Source of the DNA: Ipomoea triloba
Taxonomy: Eukaryota > Streptophyta > Magnoliopsida > Solanales > Convolvulaceae
Assembly: GCF_003576645.1 (NCBI RefSeq)
Contig: NC_044923.1
Location: 2,221,691-2,285,690, forward strand
Direction: 5' to 3'
Length of the DNA stretch: 64,000 bases
Position numbers and translations under genes: made by a program. The notes under the pieces were generated by a model. That model did no database searches. It was not told the origin of the DNA and saw only the letters and a list, made by a program, of their open reading frames with translations. This document shows positions 25,588 to 39,406 of this stretch, one piece after another. Within the stretch, counting starts at the first letter, position 1, and the number at the start of each line of letters is the position of its first letter.

Positions 25588-28245
25588 TTAAGCTATGAAA
25601 TCTGATTCAATCTCCAATGCTTCCATGGCCAAGGGGAGATGAGAATGAGATGCTTTAATGGCGTCCAACTCCGTTGCCACTTCTTTCATGGTAGGCCTTT
25701 TCTTTCCATTCAAGTTCAAGCAACATTGTGCAAGCCAAGCCATTGCCGCAACATCTTCCTTTTTACCTTGCTCTATAACTTGTACGTCAAGAATTTCCAT
25801 GAGACGGTTCTCTTCCATGCACAATAGAAAACGTGATACCAAGCTCCTATTCTCATCATCATCAAGTTCAAATGAAATTGGCTTTTGTCCTGTCAAGAGC
25901 TCAGCAAGGACAACTCCGAAGCTGTAAACGTCACTCTTTTCTGTGAATTGGCTAGATTGAAAATACTCAGGGTCTAAATAACCAAATGTCCCCTTCACCA
26001 AGGTAGTCAAGTGAGTTTTGTCAATTGAAATGGACCTTGAAGTTCCAAAATCTGAAACCTTAGCTCGAAATTTTTCGTCGAGAAGAATGTTACCCGACTT
26101 GATGTCTCTGTGGTAGATGGGAACTGATGTTGCGGAGTGGAGATAAGCTAATGCACAAGCCACCTCGGATGCAATTCTGAGACGAATATCCCATGAAAGA
26201 GGAATGAGTTCATCATCAAAATTATTGTGTATAAGGCCAAAAAGTGTTCCATTTGGTATAAACTCATAAACCAAAATAGGAACTTCAGTCTCCAAACAAC
26301 ACCCCATGAGTTTCACAACATTCCTATGATTGATTTGAGAAAGAATGACAACCTCATTGATGAATGGCTCCAACTGGTTCTCGTCCACTGCTTGAGATTT
26401 CTTAACTGCAACTATTTGCCCATCAATTAGCATTCCTTTGTACACTGTGCCTTGCCCACCTCGGCCTACTATTCTATCAACATTGAAGTGATCTGTGGCC
26501 TTATCCAACTCACTTGCTGTGAAAATCATTGTTTTCTCTACTATCCCTTCTTTGGCTAAGAGTTGTTGCTGTAATAAGAGACCTCCATTGCGCTTAAAGA
26601 ATTTCTCCCTCAACTTCTTCATCTTTCTCTTCTTGATGGCTTTATAGAGGATGATACAAGCCCATATTAACAACACAAATCCAAAACTTGCACTAACACC
26701 TGAGATTGAACAATGCAAGAGAGGAATCTCCATAAGATTTATACCGACATGGATGCATATATGTAATCTGGGATTATTTCAAAAATCAGTTGTTATGTTT
26801 ATCCTCACCATTTTCTCATTTTATAGGTTCCGTCCATATATAGTGTCTATTAGTCTAAACAGGCCAATCCAACCCATGATAAAATTTAGCAGAAAATGTT
26901 TTTTAAAAATGATACTACCAAAATATATAACAGCCTACAAGAGCAATTCAATTGGTTCCTGGATATTAGATTTTAGGTCAGTACACAAGATTTGAGCCTA
27001 ATAACAGTCGCAGTGTAACAGTTACACTTAATGCGGTGGACTCATTGTGAACACCAAACACTGGTCCACCTAATGAGTCTGAGTCACTGTGGTTTGTATT
27101 GGATGCGAGGCTCTAGGGACGAAGAAATTGCCCCTTTTGTGGGCAAGAAAATATATCAACAGAATGATAATATAGGCCTACCAATAATAGCGGGCCGCAT
27201 TTTATTACTGCTAATCTTGTCATCGATGTCCCTCTGTTCTGCAATTTAAAAACACAAAATATCAACAAAGCACTAATCCAACCTTGCCTGCCAAAATGCA
27301 AGTTGATGTTGTTGACACTGAAAAATCTGTACAATGTTGAATGCATAGTTTGGGCGGGCAGAAAAATTTTATATGTAGTTCATAGAAAAGAATAGAATAA
27401 CATATGCATACCACATCCATCGGAAAAGTAAGCGTTCCTGCCTTTAATTCCGCAGTCACACTGCAAATAATTATGGCGTTGTAGTTGCGGATTGATGTAT
27501 GTAGAAGGAGAGCAGTACTTAGAGTAGGAGGGAGGCACGTCGTCTTCTGTTATGGTCCATCTCAATTCCACCGGGACAACCACCACTTCCTGCTGCCTGC
27601 TTGGAAGGCTTTGAAGTGTAGTTGGCAAAGAAGAAGAAGCACTGAGAAAGAAGGCATAGTTGCAGGGGGCGTTGATGGGAGAGTGTGTGAAGTTGACTTG
27701 GTATGTGTTTACATCGTAATCAAAAGTAAGATAGTGGCAGTTTATGCCATGGCAATCATATGCAGTTTTCGGTGCAGTGTTTTTGCTGCAGTTCAACTTG
27801 TAACCCTGTTGTTCCAATTCTTCACCCGCCATCGTGATAAAAGCGTTTCCACAACCAAAAAGCATGAAGTTGTTGCCAATTGTGTAAAAAAAGGGGCTTG
27901 CAGATAATTTTGTGTTGGAAATTTGGGAGAAATTGCTTCCCTTGATAAACTCGGTGGTTTGACAGTAAGGAGAGATTGGCTCTTTTACTGTTATTGTTTG
28001 TGACTCATAGGACATGCCCAGAATCTCAACTCCACCGGAAATGGAGTTCAAGTAGGGCTTCTCGGAACCATCTGAAGATTGTGTGCAGTTTATGAGGAAC
28101 CATTTGTTCAAATAGCAACTTTTGCTGCCTCCATTTCCAATTCCAAATGGGTAGTAAATGTTTACAGTTCCGCACTTATCTTGACAACCCTTTGGAACAT
28201 TATTAAGCCTTGCTTTTTCCCCCAATGCCCATGAATCATCCCATG
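25588..28245 (-). CDS. WAK-like receptor kinase: ectodomain exon B, short exon 2 and kinase exon
   Basis: Proposed exons on the minus strand: 28245-27412 (ectodomain B), 27238-27182 and 26699-25588. All junctions are GT-AG and phase 1. Ectodomain B has the GUB_WAK-type Cys pattern ([33 protein letters not shown]). Exon 3 holds a membrane span ([14 protein letters not shown]), then an intact Ser/Thr kinase: GRGGQG loop, VAVKK lysine, HRDIKS (RD type), [14 protein letters not shown], stop at 25588. Such receptors sit in the plasma membrane, bind cell-wall pectin or related ligands and signal inward. Ectodomain B has no start codon, signal peptide or family promoter of its own. The sequence upstream of residue W (…[11 protein letters not shown]) reaches a stop within a few codons but has an in-phase acceptor at 28246. 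The likely 5' partner is the exon at 29944-30904. Confidence 0.8.
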
Positions 28246-28389
28246 CTACATATAATGGTAAACAATGTCAAGTACAATACAAATTTGTAAAAGTGCATTC
28301 ACCAGAATGCACTTTACATATCACCCAAAAAAATATATATAGTAGTGATACATTAGTAAATATTCTAAATTTTGAAATGTTTCTAATTA

Positions 28390-29045
28390 GGCTATGTTTG
28401 GCAAACCTAGTTGAAAAGGTAGCTGAAAACTGAAAAGCTATAAGCTCGAAGTTGAAATCTGAAGAACTATTAAGCTAGCTATTATGTTTAAAAGTATTTG
28501 GTAAAATTAGCTTTTTTGATAAGTTGATAAACGTAAAAAGACTAAAAAGAACATCTTCTTACCATTTAAATAGTTTTAAATTTAAATAGGTTTTTTTATA
28601 TATTAAAATATAAAATAATGAAATCAATATATTTTAATAAAATATAAAGTAAGAACATATATTTGAGAACATATATTTGAAAATATATATATAAAGTAAA
28701 ATAAAATGTTTATAATTCATAAGATTAGTTCATACAAAAATTAATGTTCAAACAAAAATGCCAAATGGAAATTATAACCAAAAGAGAAAATGCCAAAAGG
28801 GTTTTAATTGAGAGGGGTAAAGGATGCCATTCATTAAAAATAATAAGGATAAAAATGGAAAAGAAAAAAAGTTAAAAATCTACTAGCTTATTTTTTAAAA
28901 GCTGCCTAAAGTAACTTTTCAAACTAAGCTCTTATGTTAAGTTACTAGCTTATTTTGAGTACATTACCAAACAGAGCTTATATCTTATTAGTAGCTTAAA
29001 ATAAGCTTTAAGCTCCTAAATAATCTCTGCCAAACAGAACGTTAA
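28390..29045. mobile_element. hAT-like MITE in the intron between ectodomain exons A and B
   Basis: The left end 'ggctatgtttggcaaac' and the right end 'tgccaaacagaacgt' form imperfect terminal inverted repeats. Subterminal 'agctataagctc' and 'agcttaaaataagcttt' blocks are also complementary. The interior is AT-rich and non-coding. Target duplication not resolved. Confidence 0.6.
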
Positions 29046-29139
29046 TGATATATAGAAGTCCACTCAAAATTCAAAAGAATATACTTCACGATCACTCATT
29101 ACACTTTAGTAGTGTTTGTCAATGTACTTTAAAGTCTAA

Positions 29140-29211
29140 AGTGTCTCTCTCTCTCTATATATATATATATAGAGATAGAGAGAGAGAGAGAGAAAGAGAG
29201 AGAGATAGATG
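29140..29211. repeat. Compound (CT)n(AT)n(GA)n microsatellite
   Basis: A palindromic run of tctctctc, tatatata and gagagaga with small interruptions, lying in the putative intron between ectodomain exons A and B. It can fold on itself. Confidence 0.9.
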
Positions 29212-29289
29212 TGGCTTCAAATAAGAACAACCCCCTCTTATATTAAATATTTTTATTTTGTAACAATTATAATTATTTCTAATCTAAAG

Positions 29290-29770
29290 CCGTGTTTGGA
29301 AAGTAGGAAAATGAGTCATTTTTTCAGAAAATAGGTTCATTTTCAGTGTTTGGATGTATTCTGAAAAAAACAGTCTTTGTGTGTTTGGTTCATTTTTTAA
29401 AAAATGAATAGAATGGTATAAGTATATATATTTTATTATTCTATTTAAAATATTTATAATAATATTAAAAATAATATTTTTAATTTATATTATAAAAAAA
29501 CACCCGTTTCCAGCAGAAACCAGAGCCTTTTCCCACTGGAAACCAAAACAGTGCTCTGATTTCCACAGCGAGAAACCAAAGCACAGTGCTCTGGTTTCCG
29601 GTGGAAACCATACCACGTTTGGGCAGTGAAGGTGGAAAATTTCTTCTGCCTAAATTGGGCGGAAGTCATTTTCTGCCATTTGGGGCTTATTTTTTCAATC
29701 AACGGAAAACACTAAATGCCCAGAAAAATGATTTACGAAAATCATTTTTCGGGCTTTCAAACACACCTTA
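29290..29770. mobile_element. MITE with GTGTTTGG-type ends
   Basis: The left end 'gccgtgtttggaaagtagg' followed by 'aaaatgagtcattttt' mirrors the right end 'aaaatcatttttcgggc' and 'tttcaaacacacctt'. An internal GC-richer segment (29500-29690) also contains inverted 'ctctggtttcc' / 'ggaaaccagag' words. No transposase coding. Confidence 0.6.
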
Positions 29771-29943
29771 AGAAAAAATTCAACTTAACTCATTTTTCAT
29801 ACAAATTATTCAAAAATTAAAATATAGCATAAAAATTTCTATTTCATAATACAACTAAAGTTTCAAAATTAAACTCTCCAAAAATATAATAGCAAGCTCA
29901 AACATCAAATAGTTTTTTTTTTTTTAATTTCAAGTTGACCTAC

Positions 29944-30904
29944 CTTGGCATCCATTTGGTAAGTAAACGTTCCCTTTTTCCGGAAAGTTGCAGTGACAGT
30001 TCCAATTTGTCCCTCGTGGTTGCGGAGGAAAGATGTTCTCATACGAATAACAGGGGATTGAGTAATGGGGAGGCAAGTAATTGAAGTCGTATCTTTTGAT
30101 GATCCATCTCCAAACCACCGGGACAACCACCTTCTCTTCCGGCGGCAGGTTGCTAAGGCTGAATCGGGAAGAAGGAGTAGCAAGAAAGAAGGCATAGTTG
30201 CAGGCGTTGACGATGGATGAGTGTGTAGTGATGTTGATTTGGTATGCACTTACATCGTAGTCAAAACGAAGACGGCAGCAGTTTATGCCATTGCAACTAT
30301 CCACAAATTTAGGTGCTGGCGTGGTGTTATTGCGGCAGGTCAACTTGCAACTGGACTGTATGAATTCTTGACCCGGCGTAGTGAGGACAGCGGTGCCGCA
30401 ACCATAAAACATGAACCTGTTGGCACTGGAAGAGTAAAAGAATGGGGCTCCGGATAATTTTGTGTTTCTCATTACAGAGAGATTGGCGGAGCCGGTGGTG
30501 GTTTGGCAGAGAGGAGAAAACCACTCTTTCATTGTTATTGTTTGTAACTCGTAGGAAATGCGCAGAATCTCTCTTACACCATCCTTTTCGTCGGAAAAGG
30601 AGCTCAAGAAAGGTTTCTCCACACCATCCGAGGTATTGGTGCAATTTATAAGGAACCATTTGTTCAAATAACAATTTTTTTTGGGTCCAATTCCAAATGG
30701 ATAGAAAATGCTAACGTTGCCGCACTTGTTTCTGCAACCCCTTGGAACCATATTATATATCTCTTTTTGCCCTTCATATCTGTCATATCTATCGGATTTC
30801 CAAGGTATCTCGTATTCCGCTGTCAAAGTGAGCATCATTGTGAAGCTCATCATCAGCATAATAACCACTACTACTATTTCTTTGCCGGCGGACCTCATCA
30901 TCAT
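29944..30904 (-). CDS. WAKL ectodomain exon A with signal peptide (5' exon of the WAKL locus)
   Basis: One 961-nt exon starting ATG at 30904 (MMMRSAGKEIVVVV…) and ending in phase 1 at the donor CAAG|GTAGGT. Residues 1-29 form a hydrophobic signal peptide. The rest carries the galacturonan-binding WAK pattern ([47 protein letters not shown]) and ends NGCQ. No kinase exon lies between this exon and ectodomain B, so it must splice onward into 25588-28245, or else end prematurely a few codons into the intron. In phase, A+B+exon2+kinase gives about 987 residues; skipping B gives about 709, close to the 690 of the neighbouring intact WAKL. Upstream it has the shared WAKL TATA block. The open frame is undamaged. 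Confidence 0.8.
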
Positions 30905-30989
30905 TCTCAGTTTACTTCTTTTGTTTTTTGTTTTTTTTTTTTTTTGACTCTCTTATATAAGTCTTAGAATGTAACTAATTCAATGACTC

Positions 30990-31001
30990 TTTATAAGGGA
31001 G
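30990..31001 (-). promoter_or_regulatory. Shared WAKL TATA block upstream of ectodomain exon A
   Basis: On the minus strand this reads TCTCCCTTATAAAG, about 90 bp upstream of the ATG. The same CTCCCTTATA(TA)AA arrangement precedes the WAKL at 37775 and the pseudogene at 42252. It is absent upstream of ectodomain B. Confidence 0.6.
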
Positions 31002-31264
31002 ATGTAGTCCTTGCTCGGAAGAGGGATTAGAAAATTTAAGAGTTAATTTCAAATTCACTGTACATATAACTTTTTTTTTATTTAAGAGGTAAACCAGTCT
31101 AAGTTGTTCATAGCTGACCTGATCAAATCAAGACTGTTGGGATTCAAACTCAAGATTACAAGTTTAGAGTGGATTAAAATTGGAAAGAATTTAATACTCG
31201 ATAACTAAATTTGATAGCTTAAAATTCAATGACTAAAATTGGAAGCGAATGATAGTAGCATGAT

Positions 31265-32390
31265 ATCAAAACAAATTATACAATTAATTAATCAGGAGTT
31301 ATATCGTGGACCACGGTCGCTGATACTACAATTCATCACAAAAGATATTATCTTACATTTGTTTTTATATTATCGAATGGAACTGTAGTTATATCGAAAT
31401 GTAACTGTAGTTGTGTTGAAATGTAACTGCAGTGTATATAAACTGATACTGAATAACAGTTTCACATTTGTGTGTTTATATTATGGAATGAAATTATAGT
31501 TATATCGAAATGTAACTGCAGTTGTGTTGAAATGTAAATGCAGTTGTGATGAAATATAACTGCAGTTATGTTGAAATGTAACTGCAGTGTATATGAACTG
31601 AAAATGAATGGCGCGGAACGGAGGTCATTTCATCTGTCTGTTTTCATTAATCAAAACGACGTCGTTTTGATGCGCGATCCACAATTCATTGTGATATAAT
31701 TTGCGTTAATTAATCGAATGAAACACCTTCATTATAAATATAAGGGATTATTATAAATCCAAACTCAACATAATTTCCAAATTTGAAATCAAGAATTTAT
31801 CAAGTCAACCACTCTAATTTTTTCTGAATTATTGCTTTGCGCACGTGATACATATAAATTCTGAATAACCTTATCCAAGTCCTCCACTATGACAACACAG
31901 TACAATTCACACCAACCTCTTACCTGTCAACTGCTCTAACATATTCATGGAGTATAAAAATGATGTCCCCTCACACAAATAATTATATTGTTTTCTCATT
32001 GTCTATCTTTAAATGACCTTGGCAACCTTATCCTTGTATGTACGTTTACTGAAACAGTTCACATTTTAACAATATAGATTTCAAGAGACCCTAACTATAG
32101 AAGACACCTTTAAGTCCGTATATATTGTACTCAGACTAAATCTTGTTCGCACCAGGTTAGTCCAATTAAGGGATAGATTGGTTTCATACAAGAGATGTTC
32201 GAATTCCTGACCTCTCTTAAGGAACGAGAGTGTATGGCCAATAATGCCAAAAAAGCTGGTTTGTCAAATGTTTATTAGTAATCTATATAGATAGAAACCA
32301 TATATGCCCCTGAAAATCATTGGCCAAGTTGGGCAAATTATAGGAGACCAAAAAGTTAGGGTGGGCAAATAAGGAAAATACTACTTGGAC
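31265..32390 (+). repeat. Dispersed intergenic duplication, copy 1 (paralogue at 52675-53520)
   Basis: Apart from the MITE at 31294-31705, this stretch matches 52675-53520 in the same orientation. Shared segments include 'caagaatttatcaa', 'ttattgctttgcg', 'catattcatggagtataa', 'ctttaaatgacctt' and 'cattggccaagttgggcaaa'. No gene is recognised in either copy. Between 32390 and 33040 I see nothing identifiable. Confidence 0.75.
31294..31705. mobile_element. MITE with internal 'aaatgtaactgcagttgtg' minisatellite and a 10-bp target duplication
   Basis: Flanked by the direct repeat TTAATTAATC (31284-31293 and 31706-31715). The ends are imperfectly inverted ('agttatatcgtggacc' and 'ggatc…tgatataat'). 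The interior contains repeated 'gaaatgtaactgcagt' units. The related locus at about 52680-52700 reads straight across ('aattatacaaataattaatcg') and serves as an empty site. Confidence 0.75.
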
Positions 32391-33041
32391 TCTCAAGTTA
32401 TACTCCCTACCTTTATTCCCTCATACAAAAGTTTGATGTTGACACTTTCCTTGGGACTCACAGGATAAAGATCAACTATCATATTTTGCCACGTCAGGAA
32501 GTAAAAGTGATGAAATAAAAAATGGGAGTACATATAGTAGAACTCGGCAAATAATTTACTATACAGTGTACTACTGTCATTATCATTAGTGTGGTCAGAA
32601 AATTTAATTACATAGGGGACCAGAGTTGAACAAGTCAAGTAAAAGCATCTTGTTTCCCCACAATTTCCATGCATGAATTAGCATCTATGCAATTACACAT
32701 AACTTGCATGAAAAAAAAAAAGTACAATTTGAAACAAAGGAGTAAATTTTTTTTAGTGTTGTTCACCATTAAAAAAATCAATTTTGCGGTTTAAAGGGCA
32801 TAAAAGTTTAGATGTACTGTCTTCAATTCTTCACCTACTTTGCTTCCTCATAATTTCCTGGAGCTGACTACCCTGCATCATGTTCCCCCTAGCTTCCTCA
32901 TATATATCACCTCCTTCAATCAAAGGTGTTGGCCCTCTTCCCCTTATTTCTGTAAATCGTAACTTTTAAAAAACTTAAGGTGTCCTAACAACATAACTCA
33001 ATCAGAGACCAAGTCACAAATGATAATGATATAAAAGCATG

Positions 33042-33511
33042 GTTGAAAAAATCGCTAGGCACTCCTCGGGCGCTCAGGGAACGCCTAGGCGGGGATTAAT
33101 CATTTAATCGGCGCCAATGTATTTTTTTATTTTTAAAAAATTTATTTAAATATTTTTAATTTTATAAAGACTAGTAATTATAAATTATATAATACTTTAA
33201 TAGTTAATACTAAAATATTAAATATTAACCTAAAGAATATCTAGAGTTTGTACAATTTATGGTTATTTTGTTCAAAATGATGTTGTTTTGAGAGAAATAA
33301 CCCATTAAAAAAAAAAGAACAATAGTTAATTGGCCGACTAGGCAGCCTAGTCGGTGCCTAGGAGGTCTAGTCGGCGCCTAGGAGGGCTAGGCGGTCAGTG
33401 CCTAAGCGGCCTAGGCGGTCGCCTAACCGGCTAGCTAGCCGTCTAGACCACCATTTAAGTTGATACGCTAGGCGGGGATTAATCAGCGTCTATGCGGAAT
33501 TTTTGCACACT
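33042..33511. mobile_element. MITE of the CCTAGGCG family, copy 1
   Basis: The left end 'gttgaaaaaatcgctaggc' and the right end 'gcggaatttttgcacactg' are imperfect inverted repeats. GC-rich ends with many 'cctaggcgg' / 'ctagtcggcgcctagg' words surround an AT-rich core. A second copy lies at 51537-51982. From 33512 to 34140 nothing is identifiable. Confidence 0.75.
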
Positions 33512-34144
33512 GTATAAAAGGAATGACTCAAGTCACTCAACTACAAACTAATTAAGTCGCAAAAAGTTAATATAAGCTCAATCTCAACAAAGTTATCATG
33601 TTGTTAATTTGATAACCACAATGTTTTAAGTTCGATTTACAACCTTCTCAGTTTGAGCAATCAGTTATGAAAATTTATAATAATTTTCTTTGTCTACTAG
33701 GGTTACAAGACGGGATTTTTTACCTGTGTACACCTCAGGTGAAAGTCAACATGATTGTAAAGTCAGTGTCACCATGTATGGATAGAATTTAAGCCTACTC
33801 GTGGCTTATATATGAGTTAGGATGCATGTAAAATGTTAGCTTATTGCAATTTCTATTCATCAATATTTAAGTGAAAATTTATGACTTCGTTTATCTTTGC
33901 AAGAAGTGAACCATAAAATTTGACATTTACCAAAAAAAAAAAAAAAAAATTAACACTAAAACTTCGATCAACTGTTTCTTCAATCATATTTCTTTTGTTA
34001 TAATGTTATAAATATGTCATACTAAATTTATGTCGAACTAACTATTACTAAACATCTGGTGAAGAAACTGTTGTATTATTTAAATGGAAAACATCCATAA
34101 TAAGTTACCTGAATTATGAAAAGTATAACAAAGCTATATACTTT

Positions 34145-34265
34145 TACATTCCAAACTACACATAAAAGCAACTCTCCTACGTACACCATGAGAGAGGTGT
34201 GCTTGAATATAACACACACAAAACAGATAGTTCAATTGACTTCTAGCAAGTTTTGACACCTGAAA
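34145..34265 (-). pseudogene. PEX3 last-exon/3' UTR remnant downstream of the intact WAKL
   Basis: The plus-strand words 'aaactacaca', 'caactctcctac', 'catgagagaggtgtgcttg', 'gaatataaca' and 'acttctagcaagttttg' align collinearly with PEX3 exon 7 and its 3' UTR at 44640-44760. In PEX3 the same stretch encodes the conserved C-terminus (NLPEVELIFTLLYSS…). Here it is interrupted by stops and begins about 15-20 bp after the WAKL stop, so it is non-coding 3' sequence. Confidence 0.75.
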
Positions 34266-34279
34266 TAGTAAAATTGAAG

Positions 34280-37775
<3,496 letters not shown>

Positions 37776-37821
37776 TTTCTTTTCTTTTCTTGTGTACATC
37801 TTACAATGTATCCCATGAATG

Positions 37822-37835
37822 TTTATAAGGGAGAG
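37822..37835 (-). promoter_or_regulatory. Shared WAKL TATA block upstream of the intact WAKL
   Basis: The minus strand reads CTCTCCCTTATAAAC, about 45-60 bp upstream of the start codon. It matches the blocks upstream of the copies at 30904 and 42252. Confidence 0.6.
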
Positions 37836-38676
37836 AGGAAGTTGTAGTCCTTAATTGTTTACTTTTCTCTAATGTAACTGTCACTCTTATCGTTCTACAC
37901 TTCAATTTTGGAATACTTTTAATTTCTTCTTTAATTTTCCACAATTTCTGGTCGCATTTTGATTCTTCTATTCACATCAATAATGATCAAGACTAAATGA
38001 ATGCCATTTTGACCCGCTAATTAGTACTTTGTTCTATTTTACATGTCATGTTTATTATTTATTAGTCAAATTAAATTTTTTAGTATTTTTAATTATTTTT
38101 TAATTTACTTTTTTGTGTTTAATAGTATTTTTAATATAGTTTCTAAATATATAAATTTTATATACTAATATTAAATTTAATATTAGAAAGACTATATGCA
38201 AGAGGCTCGATCAAAAAAAATATTAGTAAAAATCAAACCCATAACTTATAAATATAAGAATCGTATTCCAGCCACTCGATCATCCCTCTCAACGGCAGAA
38301 CACATTTAATATTACAACTAGTGTATGTTGTTCCACATTAACAAATTAAGGAAATTAGATTTTTCTTTTTTTTTTGAAAACAAGGAAATTAGATTTTTGG
38401 TTATTGTAAGTGTTAATAATATTTTATTAGTTCATTTTTTTAAAGCAATATTTTATTAGTTCTACATTCTCACCTACAATGACTTCTATTACTACTAAGA
38501 GTACGTATACAAATTGTATTTCTCTTCTACTACCAGCTTTCTTCTCAATATTCCATGTTTAAGAAATTTCTTATTCCTTTCCAATACCAACACTGCATAT
38601 TGAGTATTGACAATTCAAAAAATTGAGACTTTTGTGGCACATTTGTTAAAAGATAAAAATAATTTTTTTAATAGAA

Positions 38677-38733
38677 AATTCATTGTCCATGTTAACATTT
38701 TTCCTCATCATGCACAATGAATTTTCTAGAAAT
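38677..38733. repeat. Short inverted repeat in WAKL upstream DNA, copy 1
   Basis: 'gaaaattcattgtcca' is followed about 20 bp later by its complement, 'caatgaattttc'. An equivalent hairpin at 43330-43384 lies at the same relative place upstream of the pseudogene, which shows that the upstream regions 38550-38760 and 42920-43420 are tandem duplicates. Confidence 0.7.
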
Positions 38734-38779
38734 ACATATATATAATTACTTCTAAAAAAAATGGAGCAAAAGAATATTC

Positions 38780-38876
38780 AAATACAGAAGCTATAAACAT
38801 CACTCTTATATGCGAATTGACTAGATTGAAAGAACTCCGGATTCAAATAACCAAATGCTCCCTTCACTATGGTAGT
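38780..38876 (-). pseudogene. Relic WAKL kinase fragment (activation loop to subdomain IX)
   Basis: Minus-strand translation gives [20 protein letters not shown] followed by [10 protein letters not shown]. This corresponds to [20 protein letters not shown] and [10 protein letters not shown] in the intact copy. No other kinase subdomains adjoin it, so it is the remnant of a further WAKL copy lost between 37.8 and 39.4 kb. The remainder of 37850-39400 shows no gene. Confidence 0.85.
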
Positions 38877-39406
38877 GTTGTTATTATCCTTTGTAATGGT
38901 GGAAGAGAGACAAATTTCTTATATTTATAAAAGACTTTTAATTTGGTGTCAAAAAGGATAAATATATAATTGAATAAATTTGGTATATTACCAGCCACCC
39001 AAAGAAAGAATCTTACTTCCCTTAGGTAGGATTTACTTTTCGTGATATCATGGAACTAAATTCCCATTGACTCCAACTTTCCCAAGTTAAAGATTGTATC
39101 AAACTTGGGAATAATTTTCACACCTTTTAAATTCCCTGGAAAGTTGGAACGTTCTTCGCTACCAAGCGCCCTCTAAAAGTATTATATTACATTTTTTTAT
39201 AAGTACCAAACAATTTATTCTTGATTAGTATTACATTTTTCAACATAAGTATTACATTTTCATCATATCATGACTCCATCCATCTCATAGATAAATATCC
39301 GTAAGACGGTCTCACAAGACTCACTTTAAAGCTATTTACTTTTACCTAAAATTAAACAATAAGAAAAAGGCATCTCGTATAGTGTGAAAAAGGACAATAG
39401 AAAAAT

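Noticed and set aside
27485..27907. Plus-strand 140-codon frame opposite ectodomain exon B, and similar frames opposite the other WAKL exons and PEX3
   Set aside because: They are antisense shadows of well-supported coding exons.
29490..29771. Frames of 60-70 codons on both strands
   Set aside because: They lie inside a MITE with inverted internal repeats and show no protein similarity.
31090..31160. Repeat resembling 61750-61800 ('gtctaagttg' … 'tcatagctgac')
   Set aside because: Probably the remnant of another dispersed element, but too short and diverged to define its boundaries or class.
32150..32280. Possible tRNA gene or SINE (B-box-like 'gttcgaattcc')
   Set aside because: No cloverleaf could be built and no paired A-box or target duplication was seen.
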